Shown here: one piece after another, positions 25,901 through 34,095 of the stretch
Position numbering within the stretch: the stretch's first letter is position 1
Layout: each line of letters starts with the position of its first letter
DNA from: Haploplasma modicum ATCC 29102
Lineage (GTDB): Bacteria > Bacillota_I > Bacilli_A > Acholeplasmatales > Acholeplasmataceae
Assembly (NCBI RefSeq): GCF_000687835.1
Contig: NZ_JHYB01000002.1
Span: forward strand, 62,001-126,000
Length of the DNA stretch: 64,000 nucleotides
Direction of reading: 5' to 3'
Position numbers and translations under genes: made by a program
The notes under the pieces: generated by a model
Seen by the model: only the letters and a program-made list of their open reading frames with translations
Told to the model about the DNA's origin: nothing
Database searches by the model: none

Positions 25901-27075
25901 ACTCGAACGATATCAAAATTAATATACTAACTATTCCAGATATAAATGAAGAAATGAATAAAGGATATAAAGATGATTATAAGGATTTAATCAAAACAAT
26001 ACATAATGGATTTAATCTAAAGGAGGAAAACAAAGTGAAATTTAACGCAGTTGTGGGCAATCCCCCATATCAAACAGATGCTAAACAACAAATATATACT
26101 GACTTTTATTTACTTTCTAGAGAATTAGCAAATGTAGTAAGTCTTATATTTCCTACTGGTTGGCAAGAACCTAAAAATGCTAATAATCTTGCTAAAATGA
26201 ATAACGAAGAAATCAAAAGAGACAAACAAATAGTATTCGTAGATAACAGATTTAATGTGTTTCCAGGTATTAGTGGTGCAGAATGGACTAATTTCATTTT
26301 ATGGGTTAAAAATTATGATAATAATCTTGATGGCCAACAACTTCTTTATACTGATGGATTAAATGAAGAAGAGGTACTATTCCCAATTAATCAAGAAGAT
26401 ATAGAAAAACCAAAAGAATTAGTTGAACTTTCAAAACTAGTAAATAAAATAGAAAGCAAAAATATGATTGATATGGTATCGTCATTAATGCCATATGGAT
26501 TAAGAACTGACTTTTTAAATGATCCAAGCAAGTATAATTTGCCACCAGTTAGTTTCCTAGAAAACAATTCTACAGATATTAGAATATATGGATTATACGA
26601 GAGAAGACAAACAATTGCATATATTGATACAGATTACGATGTTCCAAGAAAGACAATTTCGTTTGATAAGTATAAAGTATTTATTGGTAAAGCTTGGGGT
26701 AATTGGTCTAAGAATTATTTAGGAGGGGCATACTCTGATATTATTGTTGCAAGACCAAGTGAAATATGTACTGAAAACTTTTTAGAAGTAGGTCCATTCG
26801 ATAATATTGAGATGGCAAACAATATGGCAAAATATTTAATGACTCGATTTGCAAGAGGATTATTATATTTAAACAAATATTCACAGGATAATTCAAAACA
26901 AAAATTTAAAGCAGTGCCTATCCAAACTTTTGAAGAAAGTTGGTGGTCAAAATCAATAAAAGAAATTGATAATCACTTATTTGAAAAATATTCTGTCCCA
27001 TCTAATATAAAAAAATATGTATTTGATAACGTCCAAGAAAAAACAACAGATAATATTTTAATTACAGAAAAATAA
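22993..27075 (+). CDS. GIY-YIG / SF2 helicase / N6-adenine methylase restriction polypeptide
   Basis: A 1360-residue multidomain protein. Residues 5-110 look like a GIY-YIG nuclease (LIYIFRI ... GILKIGETTF). A type III-like SF2 helicase follows: WNAKMRFGKTLT (about 176-187, a Walker A variant), IVDEAHEG (about 285), SGTPF (about 317) and a motif VI region YLQTIFRVQSP. Near residue 1017 FNAVVGNPPYQT gives the NPPY catalytic motif of an N6-adenine methylase (Eco57I type), followed by FPTGWQEP. No motif I precedes the NPPY; this is supplied, I infer, by the upstream gene. Likely role: DNA restriction and modification protecting the element or host. AGAGGTGACTG precedes the ATG. Confidence 0.75.
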   Translation: MILKSFEYNLIYIFRINIPTHKGILKIGETTFTYEGNVLNVKDNTELLNNFANKRIKQYTQTANIKYELLYTTVAIDNKGNIFNDKSVQRILDRSGFTKVSYTGADEWYKCDLSTAINALEARKLNRKSLLSSEITQGMSPIIFREEQEDAIIKTVRKFTTKSKELKKGNDVYLWNAKMRFGKTLTSLEVIKRLGFTKTIIATHRPVVSSGWYEEFNKIFYDEKNYIFGSETYGESFDNLVNLSKKGKNIVYFASMQFLRNAEMFGGNNSKTNNIFDIDWDFLIVDEAHEGILTNLGDNVINELRSSKEDTKTLFLSGTPFNLLSESSKYEFEKDDVFTWDYIAEQHAKINWEANNFGDHNPYAGLPRLNIFTYDLTNVFTGNNYLDLLDSAFNFREFFRVWTGVYEKDNPRPTQVVTPGEFVYKEDVKRFLDLLVDPSTNYPFSTREYRDNFRHTLWMLPGVKEARALSKLLKEHKVFGQDEFIIVNVAGDGDEEEKYEDAKLKVDKAIGPNPDLTRTITLSCGKLTTGVTIKPWTAALMLSGSSNTSASSYLQTIFRVQSPANINGRIKTNSYVFDFAPDRTLKMIAQASQLSIKAGNRDEFEKRDVMREFLNFCPVIGIQGSSVKEYDVNNLLVQLKQATIDSVVRNGFDDVGLYNDGMLLSLTNDDISLFNGLNSIIKASDRSKSIREIVLNKQGLDNEKHDEKELRKLNKKPKKELTPEEKEALALYRKQQKDRLNAIKLLRAISIRIPLLIYGADVPIDEEIDIEKFSSLVDDNSWVEFMPRGVTKDVFNDFKRFFDNEVFVEAGKRIRKITQLSDSLPVLERVDSISELFSTFKNPDRETVLTPWSVVNKHLGETIGGHLFFENDYYTKIFIDTNTGPKLKIKNKELFKVMYDRDSRVLDVNSKTGLYPLFVATSIYLEYKHKGIMKDTSNLWEKILSENIFIITKTEMAALITKRTLIGYKNSNDIKINILTIPDINEEMNKGYKDDYKDLIKTIHNGFNLKEENKVKFNAVVGNPPYQTDAKQQIYTDFYLLSRELANVVSLIFPTGWQEPKNANNLAKMNNEEIKRDKQIVFVDNRFNVFPGISGAEWTNFILWVKNYDNNLDGQQLLYTDGLNEEEVLFPINQEDIEKPKELVELSKLVNKIESKNMIDMVSSLMPYGLRTDFLNDPSKYNLPPVSFLENNSTDIRIYGLYERRQTIAYIDTDYDVPRKTISFDKYKVFIGKAWGNWSKNYLGGAYSDIIVARPSEICTENFLEVGPFDNIEMANNMAKYLMTRFARGLLYLNKYSQDNSKQKFKAVPIQTFEESWWSKSIKEIDNHLFEKYSVPSNIKKYVFDNVQEKTTDNILITEK
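26035..27075 (+). CDS. Possible internal translation of the methylase domain
   Basis: Inside the large restriction gene, AAAGGAGG (26019-26026) is followed 8 nt later by an in-frame GTG at 26035, giving a 346-residue product that begins MKFNAVVGNPPYQ, just at the methylase domain edge. Stand-alone methylase subunits commonly start this way. The Shine-Dalgarno match may be chance, since it encodes Lys-Glu-Glu in an AT-rich gene, so this is a hypothesis about an alternative product, not a separate gene call. Confidence 0.3.
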   Translation: MKFNAVVGNPPYQTDAKQQIYTDFYLLSRELANVVSLIFPTGWQEPKNANNLAKMNNEEIKRDKQIVFVDNRFNVFPGISGAEWTNFILWVKNYDNNLDGQQLLYTDGLNEEEVLFPINQEDIEKPKELVELSKLVNKIESKNMIDMVSSLMPYGLRTDFLNDPSKYNLPPVSFLENNSTDIRIYGLYERRQTIAYIDTDYDVPRKTISFDKYKVFIGKAWGNWSKNYLGGAYSDIIVARPSEICTENFLEVGPFDNIEMANNMAKYLMTRFARGLLYLNKYSQDNSKQKFKAVPIQTFEESWWSKSIKEIDNHLFEKYSVPSNIKKYVFDNVQEKTTDNILITEK

Positions 27076-27106
27076 TAATTTAATTATTGTTCATAAATAA
27101 AAAAAG

Positions 27107-27136
27107 AAACAACTCCAATGTCGAGTTGTTTTTTTA
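27107..27136 (+). terminator. Terminator after the restriction genes
   Basis: AACAACTC, 7-base loop, GAGTTGTT and a T run. It separates the defence part from the phage-like operon. Confidence 0.85.
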
Positions 27137-27149
27137 TGCATTAAAAAAG

Positions 27150-27186
27150 ATGAACGCCAAATAGTGTCGCGATGAACTTATATCAT
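27150..27186 (+). promoter_or_regulatory. 23-bp box R2 with -10 hexamer, phage-like operon
   Basis: Same 23-bp box as at 19190 and 38508 (ATGAACGCC ... GTGTCGCGA), then 8 bp and TATCAT. It sits between a terminator and the first small gene of the phage-like operon, where the operon promoter is expected. Confidence 0.7.
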
Positions 27187-27242
27187 ATATGTGGGTCAAG
27201 GGAAATAATGACTCAAAATAATGAAAAGGAGGAGTGGTAACC

Positions 27243-27398
27243 TTGAAGAAATTAAAATGGGTTGGAAAGTTTACGACAGTTTTAGAAATGATAGATGTTC
27301 CAAAAGGAAAAATAGAAAAAGCAATTGAGCTATATTCAAAAACTAATCAAGAACTTTTAAACCAAAGAGCAAAAGAAAACTACGTAATAAAAAAATAA
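27243..27398 (+). CDS. Small basic protein, first gene of the phage-like operon
   Basis: A 51-residue frame from TTG 27243 to TAA 27398, with AGGAGG 9 nt upstream, which is a strong ribosome site. The product is basic and helical (KWVGKFTTVLEMIDVPKGK ...). I do not recognise it. Its position directly behind box R2 and before the putative single-strand-binding protein suggests a small regulatory or DNA-binding role. Confidence 0.5.
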   Translation: MKKLKWVGKFTTVLEMIDVPKGKIEKAIELYSKTNQELLNQRAKENYVIKK

Positions 27399-27415
27399 GA
27401 AAGAGGTGCAATTAA

Positions 27416-27844
27416 ATGCAACAAGTTAAAGTAGATTTTACGCTAAGAGCAGTACAAAGAAGAGGTATGAATCCTAGATATGAATTGAATGTTATTTTAA
27501 AAGACATTAATGCAGACCAAAAAACATTTGGTAAAAATTACTCAAACATTGAGTTACAACCAGCAAGACCTTTAGAAATGGGAGATTATCAATTAATTTT
27601 AAATGAAAGAGGATTAGGTGATCTTAAACAAAACTCCAAAGGATTTAGAATTACCGATGCTGATGCAGAAGTAGGGATTGGTACTTATGCAGAAACTGGT
27701 GACAAGTATTATTTTGTAAGAGTTGAACTTTGCAAGGATTTATACAGAACATGTTATTTAAGTGAATCACAAATTAGAAACTTAAAATATGTTGATTTAG
27801 GTTACAAATTTAAAGAAGAAGATATTGATCCAGTCGTTGAATAA
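27416..27844 (+). CDS. Soluble phage-like protein, possible single-stranded-DNA-binding protein
   Basis: A 142-residue soluble protein, beta-rich in appearance, with evenly spread charged residues and an acidic tail (KEEDIDPVVE). No membrane segment or enzyme motif. In filamentous phages a small ssDNA-binding protein precedes the coat genes, and acidic tails are common among SSBs, so position and shape suggest that role; I see no OB-fold signature to prove it. AGAGGTG precedes the ATG. Confidence 0.45.
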   Translation: MQQVKVDFTLRAVQRRGMNPRYELNVILKDINADQKTFGKNYSNIELQPARPLEMGDYQLILNERGLGDLKQNSKGFRITDADAEVGIGTYAETGDKYYFVRVELCKDLYRTCYLSESQIRNLKYVDLGYKFKEEDIDPVVE

Positions 27845-27847
27845 TAT

Positions 27848-28015
27848 ATGATAACAATATTTCTATTGATAAAATCCTTTTTCTTGATTTTGACTAGAAT
27901 CTTATTGGTTATATTATCAACGATTGGTTGGGGGTTGGCGATGATACTTAAGGTCATCGCTAGCCCATTTAATAGAATATTTAGAAGAGGAGAAAATAAT
28001 GAAATTAAAGATTAA
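27848..28015 (+). CDS. Short membrane protein, candidate major coat protein
   Basis: A 55-residue frame: short start, one or two hydrophobic stretches (residues 4-38, including FFLILT and LLVILSTIGWGLAMIL), then a basic part NRIFRRG. The order hydrophobic core then basic C-terminus is that of inovirus major coat proteins, where the basic end faces the DNA. It begins 3 bp after the previous stop and overlaps the next gene by 17 bp, so it is probably translated by coupling; no good ribosome site of its own. It has no signal peptide, as in coat proteins of some mollicute filamentous phages. Confidence 0.45.
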   Translation: MITIFLLIKSFFLILTRILLVILSTIGWGLAMILKVIASPFNRIFRRGENNEIKD

Positions 28016-29510
28016 AGTTTTAACATCATTTATACTTTTAATTTTTGCATTTATCTTTGTTCCTTTGGTGTCAGCTGCAAGCTTTCATGATGAAATATAT
28101 GATGAAGTAAGTCAACATGTTAGAGATGGTAATTTGCCCTCTTGGCATAAAAGTTATGCGCTAATACCTGAGTATCAAACATTTTATACAAAAATGGTAA
28201 GGTTGATGAGTAGTACCCATGGAGTTAGTTATTTGGCTTCCTTTGAAAAAGAAGATCTAATTTCACTGCTTCAACAATATAAATCTGAAATAGATGAAGT
28301 TTGGGAAGACATGATCGAAAACTTAGACTTAGAATTAACTAATTTAGCTCCTGCACAAATTGTGGGACTTTATTGGGAAACCAATGTTAATGAATATGCC
28401 TCTTATTTATACTTTATCTGGACTAGTGAATATATTCCAAATGAATTTAATACTCTAAGAGAAATTAAAATTAATGGCAAGCAGTATAAACAATTCGAAA
28501 CGCAACAAGATATAACGAATTATACACCAACTTGGGATACAACAGATAGTCTTCATTTTCCTAATTCGAACATTTCTGTTCATAGGACTGCTATTGGAGG
28601 ATTTGTCTTAGGTGAGCAATTTGGAGTCCCCTTAACTCAAAAATACCAAATAGATGGATTTAAGGGTGGAATAGAAGTTGAAGAGTTTTATGGAAGTGTT
28701 CCTGATGAAAAGAAATACGAAACAATGTCCAGTCATTCAGTAACATTTGACTTAGGATTTGTTCCAAAACAAGATGGAAAAAGAGCATTCCAATTAGTTA
28801 CTAAAGCTTATGAGATTTTAAAAGATGTTGAAGCTCAAAGTTATCACAGTGTTGCTTTCGGTGGATATGTTCATAATGTATATTTTAATACAACAATTGA
28901 TATTGATCGTATTTATCGTGTAGACGTTAACTACACCCTAACAAGCGATAATAAAAATTGGTATGAATTTTGGTTAGATACAGATGAATATAATGTTACT
29001 AAATCTTTAACAACTGAAAGAAAGTCGAGTGGATATTTTGGATTATTTAATTATCAAGGATTTGAAGAAGGTAATTATAAATCAAACGTAAAAGAATCTA
29101 AATATTATAAATATAGATTAACTCTTAACTATGATGATGAAAATTGGAAAATATTTCATCCAAATCCAGAAGCCGAAGGAAATTATAAGAGATTTAAAGA
29201 ATTTAAAGTTTTAAGGTTGAATTATGTAGTCGATGATGTTGTCTATGATGTACCAGTAAAAATGGATACAGTAGATAGTGAAACATTACATATTTTAGAT
29301 AGAGATCTAATATTAGACACTGAATCAACAGGATGGAAGGCCAAAGAAACAATTTATGATTTCTTTGACCAGGTTAAAGAAAAGTTTGAGGCATCAAAAA
29401 AAACCCTGATTATTATAGCTTCAGTTATTGTTGGATTAATACTTTTCTATATTGTTTATAAAATTATTAGATTTATAAACATAATATTTTCAACAAAAGA
29501 AAGGAAATAA
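27999..29510 (+). CDS. Secreted, C-terminally anchored protein, candidate phage minor coat protein
   Basis: 503 residues. Signal peptide (basic MKLKIK, hydrophobic core, cleavage near VSAAS, about residue 27), a long extracellular part with no enzyme motif, and one C-terminal membrane helix (TLIIIASVIVGLILFYIVY, about 468-486) followed by basic residues. This is the layout of phage minor coat/adsorption proteins such as pIII of filamentous phages. GAGGAG precedes the ATG; the next gene starts 3 bp after the stop. The family is not recognised. Confidence 0.55.
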   Translation: MKLKIKVLTSFILLIFAFIFVPLVSAASFHDEIYDEVSQHVRDGNLPSWHKSYALIPEYQTFYTKMVRLMSSTHGVSYLASFEKEDLISLLQQYKSEIDEVWEDMIENLDLELTNLAPAQIVGLYWETNVNEYASYLYFIWTSEYIPNEFNTLREIKINGKQYKQFETQQDITNYTPTWDTTDSLHFPNSNISVHRTAIGGFVLGEQFGVPLTQKYQIDGFKGGIEVEEFYGSVPDEKKYETMSSHSVTFDLGFVPKQDGKRAFQLVTKAYEILKDVEAQSYHSVAFGGYVHNVYFNTTIDIDRIYRVDVNYTLTSDNKNWYEFWLDTDEYNVTKSLTTERKSSGYFGLFNYQGFEEGNYKSNVKESKYYKYRLTLNYDDENWKIFHPNPEAEGNYKRFKEFKVLRLNYVVDDVVYDVPVKMDTVDSETLHILDRDLILDTESTGWKAKETIYDFFDQVKEKFEASKKTLIIIASVIVGLILFYIVYKIIRFINIIFSTKERK

Positions 29511-29512
29511 AT

Positions 29513-32032
29513 ATGAAAAAAATAACTATATTTTCATTTTTAACTTTATTAGCGTTTGTTTTATTGGGAACACAAACAACATATGCTAATACAAACAACC
29601 AAATTAATATAAACCACAATTTACCTAATGTTCCACAACAATTGGCAAAATATGATCATAATGGTTTTCAATATACTTTATCTACTAGTGGTGATACCTT
29701 AATGGCATCTTTAATTACTGAAAATCCTGAAGAAATTGAATATATAGTGGTATACAACAATATTATGGATTTTCCTGTTATGTACACAAGTATCACTGAC
29801 TTAAGTAGTTATACTAATTTAAAGGATGTAATTATATTTGAGCAACCACGTCATTTTGGAGGTTTATATAATTTTGAGGGAACAATACAAAATTTATATT
29901 TAGGTCATGGTAATCATCTAGATGAATCGTTTGAGAATTTAAATATTACAAATTATCATTTTGTAACACCGTATTTTAACTATTATACAGAATTTGATAA
30001 ATCAAATGGTAAAGCAAAGATTGATGAAATGAATTTTTCTAATGGATATTATTATGATTTTACCAAAGATGTTTTTGAAAAAGGTCTTGCTGATTACAAC
30101 ACAAGATCAAATAAGAAACATAATTTTATATTAAAAAGCAACTCGACACTGAAGTATACAATAGAAAGTTTTTTACCAAGTAAAGATTTTCAATTAAGAT
30201 ATTCAAAAGCCGGTGTTGATTATGAAGTAGACACATACATGGAAAAACATAAGCTATACAAAAGTTATCTTGATATGAAAGCTAATATTATAAAAATTGA
30301 TCAAAGAGTTAAATCATTTCATGGTGCTAAGCTTATTAGAGGTATAGAACCATTAAGAAACATTGAATTTAAAACATTGGATTTAAGAGGATTAGAAGGT
30401 CTAACTCAACTTCAAAATATTAAAGCAGAAACTTTATATTTGTCTAATAAAGGTGATACTTTTAATAACAATCAAACAATATATGTAGATGACTTATATT
30501 TTGTTGCAGATGAATTAGCGACACCAGTTGGTAATGTTTTTGGCTCTTATCCTAATATTAAAAATGTTCATATCCCTAATGATAACAAAGAACTTTTTCA
30601 AACAATAATTGATAGTGATGATTTTTCATCAAAAATCAAATATTATACTAACCTTATTCCAACATATAATATCTTTGAATTTACTAATGATGAAGGAGAT
30701 AAATTATATAAGAGTTCTGATGATTATATTGACATAGACACTATTTTAAATAGTATCGAAGAATTTGAAACATTAACAGGTGTAGATTTAGAAAAGTTTT
30801 ATGTCAATCAAATATTAGAGTTATATAACTTTCCGATTTATGCTGAGAACAGCGGAAGATCAGTAGAAGCATATCCAATAATTCCTTCTACAATACATTT
30901 AAATATTGGTATGGATCCAAGAACTGTTTTAGAAACTATAGTAGAAGATATGGTTGCAGGAGAATATGAAACAGTAGAAATAACATTTGAAGATGAAGAC
31001 TTTGAACTAGATAAAGATGGTGATTTAGTAATAAAGGTAACAATAAATGAGAGATTATCTCAAATTTCAAGAGTAGATATTTTATATTATGATTTCAAAG
31101 AAGTTGTATCATTTATTAAATTTTATGAATCAATGTTTGTTTTAACGAATATTTCTGATACTAAAACACTAGAAGACTTGATTGACATTTATAATGAACA
31201 TGTTGAAGATCCACGAGGAGAAGCAGTAGTCAATAAAAATCATGATCTTAAAATTGAAAAGAAAGTATTAAGCAGTTATGAAAATGATTGGGATTCTAAT
31301 GTTATAAGATTATTTGTTACCAATGACAACATTGGAGAAAAACAAGTCTACTATGAATTACCAGACTCATTTGTATTTACTGAAAACATTGATATTGAAA
31401 AAGCAATAACAGTACTTCATAAAGAAATGTTATTTAAAGATGATTTACTATCAAATGAAGCTTACATATTAGAAATCACAGTTAAATCAGCAGTTATTAA
31501 TCTAAAGGGTGAATTTCCAAATGAGAAAGAATTTGATTTAGATATCCCTTATACAGTTATTGAATCTGAAATAGGTGAGTATCTAATAGCAAAACACAAT
31601 AACTCTAATACATTTATTTTATATGTAGAAGCCGGAACGATAAAAGAAGATGTAAATGCACAATCAATATTAGATTCTTATTTCGAGAATAAACAACTTG
31701 AAGATTATATTGATCAGTACAAGTTACCAATTACATTAACAAGAAAAGGTGAATTAACAAAAACAATCGAATTAGAAGAAACAGAAGAAGAATTCACAGT
31801 TAAAGTTGTAGTAACAAATAAAGATTTAAATCCAGAAGGATTTGAAGATCCTTTTAAAACAAAAAAAGATGAGTTTGGATCAAGTAGTATATTAGACCAA
31901 ATAAAAGATAAATTTGCAGAAAATGATGCATTAAAATGGTCATCAATAGTAGTATCATCATTATTAGGAATTGGATTAATTTATTTAGTATACTTATTCA
32001 TTAGAAAATTTATTAAGTGGATAAGAAAATAA
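29513..32032 (+). CDS. Large secreted, C-terminally anchored protein, candidate adsorption protein
   Basis: 839 residues with a signal peptide (cleavage near TYANT, about residue 26) and a C-terminal membrane helix (SSIVVSSLLGIGLIYLVYLF) with a basic end. The N-terminal half has irregular leucine-rich-like stretches (LKTLDLRGLEGLTQLQNI, then AETLYLSNK), the second half repeated acidic segments. Together with its neighbour it would form the virion end that binds the host in a filamentous phage. GAAAGGAAAT precedes the ATG. A surface adhesin of a non-phage element is the alternative. Confidence 0.55.
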   Translation: MKKITIFSFLTLLAFVLLGTQTTYANTNNQININHNLPNVPQQLAKYDHNGFQYTLSTSGDTLMASLITENPEEIEYIVVYNNIMDFPVMYTSITDLSSYTNLKDVIIFEQPRHFGGLYNFEGTIQNLYLGHGNHLDESFENLNITNYHFVTPYFNYYTEFDKSNGKAKIDEMNFSNGYYYDFTKDVFEKGLADYNTRSNKKHNFILKSNSTLKYTIESFLPSKDFQLRYSKAGVDYEVDTYMEKHKLYKSYLDMKANIIKIDQRVKSFHGAKLIRGIEPLRNIEFKTLDLRGLEGLTQLQNIKAETLYLSNKGDTFNNNQTIYVDDLYFVADELATPVGNVFGSYPNIKNVHIPNDNKELFQTIIDSDDFSSKIKYYTNLIPTYNIFEFTNDEGDKLYKSSDDYIDIDTILNSIEEFETLTGVDLEKFYVNQILELYNFPIYAENSGRSVEAYPIIPSTIHLNIGMDPRTVLETIVEDMVAGEYETVEITFEDEDFELDKDGDLVIKVTINERLSQISRVDILYYDFKEVVSFIKFYESMFVLTNISDTKTLEDLIDIYNEHVEDPRGEAVVNKNHDLKIEKKVLSSYENDWDSNVIRLFVTNDNIGEKQVYYELPDSFVFTENIDIEKAITVLHKEMLFKDDLLSNEAYILEITVKSAVINLKGEFPNEKEFDLDIPYTVIESEIGEYLIAKHNNSNTFILYVEAGTIKEDVNAQSILDSYFENKQLEDYIDQYKLPITLTRKGELTKTIELEETEEEFTVKVVVTNKDLNPEGFEDPFKTKKDEFGSSSILDQIKDKFAENDALKWSSIVVSSLLGIGLIYLVYLFIRKFIKWIRK

Positions 32033-33942
32033 TATTTAAAAGGCTAGGCATAGCACTATTCGTAGTGCTATGTACTATGCTTTTAATATTCAATCTCAAT
32101 GTATTTAAAGAAGCCACCGATAGATTCTTAGAAATTTTTGATTTCAAAGAATTGAAAAATTTCTTCCAATTATATGTGGATAAAAACACTAAAATATTCG
32201 AAGATTTTTCAGATAGTATTTCAGATAGCATCGATAATATCCAAGAAGTGTTAAGTGATAAAGAACAGATAAAAGAAGCACTTTTAACGCTACTATTAAA
32301 CTTCATTACTCTATTCTTTAATTTTTTAAATTACTTCTTAAATATAGGTGTTAATATTCTGTTTTTATTAATGATCTTCTTTAACGAAACTTTTAATGCT
32401 ACTAATTTAAATATTAAGTATTCTAAGAGTTCTTTGTTATGGATAAAGTTTCAAAAGTTTTTATCTAAAGTAAAATCAATCTTAAAAAACATTTATAAGA
32501 AAATAGTTAAATGGCTTAATGAACGTAAAAGAAAGATTTTATTAATTTTTTTAATCGTTCTGTTTTCTAAAGGTGTCGTATATCAAGTTTTAGTAGAAAT
32601 AATAATATTTTTAGTTACATATATTTCTGCTGTGTTTAGATTTGAAACATATATAGCAATAATGGATATAGCTAAGGCAATCTTAATATTCTTATTACCT
32701 TATATCGAATCACTGTCTAAAGGAACAATTATTGTTATACTAATTTTTATAATATTCATTAGAGCATTTAACAGAGCTAATTACAAACTAAAAAAGAATC
32801 ATGAAAGATTAAAAATATTTGCTAAAGATAGACTTACTCAAACAACATTTATAAATGGTGCTCCTGGTGTGGGGAAAACATTACTTAACGTATCTTTATC
32901 CTTAGCTAGTGAAGAGAATTTTATTGATGAATTGGAATTAATGATGCATGAATATCAAGCTAAACATCCATATTTAAATTTTGCTAATATTAGAACTAAA
33001 GATATTGATCAAGAGCATCAAGAATATATTGATATTTACAATTTTTTACTGAACAGATCGAGTTATTTAATTTCTAACTTTGCAATCTATAGTCCTTACT
33101 TTGATGAGTACTCAAAAATTTTTGATTTTAATTTTATGCGTAAAAATATAAAGTCAGATATTTATGCTTTAGAAGAATATACAATAATTTCGATTTCAGA
33201 ACTAGATAAAGAATACAATTCTCATGATGATATGAAAATTGTTGGTGCAGATGGTGCAGCAACATTTTTCTCAACGGTATCACACGATTTAAAAAGAACT
33301 GCCAAAATCTTTTGTGATTATCAGTTAAAAGACCAGGTACCATTACGTATTAGAGGAAACTCCGAATACTTTTTAACTGTTAAATCACGAAAAAAGAAAT
33401 ATCCAGTTCTATTATATTTATATTATTATCCATTTATTTTGATGGATAAATTAGTATCAAGATTAATATTCAAATATGAAACAAAGAGAAAAACGATTAA
33501 TAAAAACACAAAAAGAAAATCCTTATCAAAATATAAAAGAAATGATTATACATTAGTCTATGGGATTCTACGATCGTTACAGTTTCAATTAAATAAGATT
33601 AAAAATTTCTTTGATAAATACTGGTACTTTAGAATAACCAGTATTTTATCAGAGGAAGATGGCGGCAAAGGAAAAAGTGTTGCAATCAATATTAACTTAT
33701 GTGATTTAAAGTTAGATGATCAGCAGCTATATGATTCAACATTTTTATCTCATGCTTATGAACAAAAGAAAAATACTAAGTTTAAAGATTTAGATAAGTT
33801 TACTAGCATAACCCCATCAATCGAAGAATTAACAAAATGTAATTCCAGATTTTATAACAAAATTAATGGAATAAAGAATGAAGAAACTGAAAAGAAAAAT
33901 AACAGAGGTACTAATGATGATGATGACTTTATTACAATATGA
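32017..33942 (+). CDS. Membrane ATPase, candidate phage assembly protein (pI/Zot-like)
   Basis: 641 residues. Membrane segments near residues 8-27, 95-125, 172-205 and 222-250 precede a cytoplasmic ATPase with Walker A GAPGVGKT (about 281-288) and a Walker B-like IISISELDKE (about 395). Zot/pI-type assembly ATPases of filamentous phages have the ATPase first and the membrane helix after it; here the order is reversed, which is unusual. A coupling-protein-like ATPase is an alternative, but no FtsK/VirD4 motif is seen. Start GTG 32017 overlaps the previous gene by 16 bp and has a poor ribosome site, so it may be downstream. Confidence 0.55.
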   Translation: MDKKIIFKRLGIALFVVLCTMLLIFNLNVFKEATDRFLEIFDFKELKNFFQLYVDKNTKIFEDFSDSISDSIDNIQEVLSDKEQIKEALLTLLLNFITLFFNFLNYFLNIGVNILFLLMIFFNETFNATNLNIKYSKSSLLWIKFQKFLSKVKSILKNIYKKIVKWLNERKRKILLIFLIVLFSKGVVYQVLVEIIIFLVTYISAVFRFETYIAIMDIAKAILIFLLPYIESLSKGTIIVILIFIIFIRAFNRANYKLKKNHERLKIFAKDRLTQTTFINGAPGVGKTLLNVSLSLASEENFIDELELMMHEYQAKHPYLNFANIRTKDIDQEHQEYIDIYNFLLNRSSYLISNFAIYSPYFDEYSKIFDFNFMRKNIKSDIYALEEYTIISISELDKEYNSHDDMKIVGADGAATFFSTVSHDLKRTAKIFCDYQLKDQVPLRIRGNSEYFLTVKSRKKKYPVLLYLYYYPFILMDKLVSRLIFKYETKRKTINKNTKRKSLSKYKRNDYTLVYGILRSLQFQLNKIKNFFDKYWYFRITSILSEEDGGKGKSVAININLCDLKLDDQQLYDSTFLSHAYEQKKNTKFKDLDKFTSITPSIEELTKCNSRFYNKINGIKNEETEKKNNRGTNDDDDFITI

Positions 33943-33958
33943 ATTATAAACATATCCA

Positions 33959-34041
33959 GTTTGATTTCCAAAGTTTAGTATCCGTTGCGGAACGTGGCTA
34001 TACTAATAGCCACGTTATCGCATACTAAACTGACGTCAAAC
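33959..34041. other. Nested inverted repeats, candidate single-strand origin / packaging signal
   Basis: Three nested perfect inverted pairs share one centre: GTTTGA (33959) with TCAAAC (34036); AGTTTAGTAT (33972) with ATACTAAACT (34022); and an 11-bp innermost stem AACGTGGCTAT with ATAGCCACGTT around the 4-base loop ACTA (34002-34005). It has no T run and lies in the 150-bp non-coding gap between the ATPase and the Rep gene. In filamentous phages and rolling-circle replicons this is where the replication origin and the packaging hairpin lie. Confidence 0.65.
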
Positions 34042-34095
34042 GTAATGTTTAATCATTATCTAAGTACTTAATTGAAAATGAAAGTAGAAGGTATA

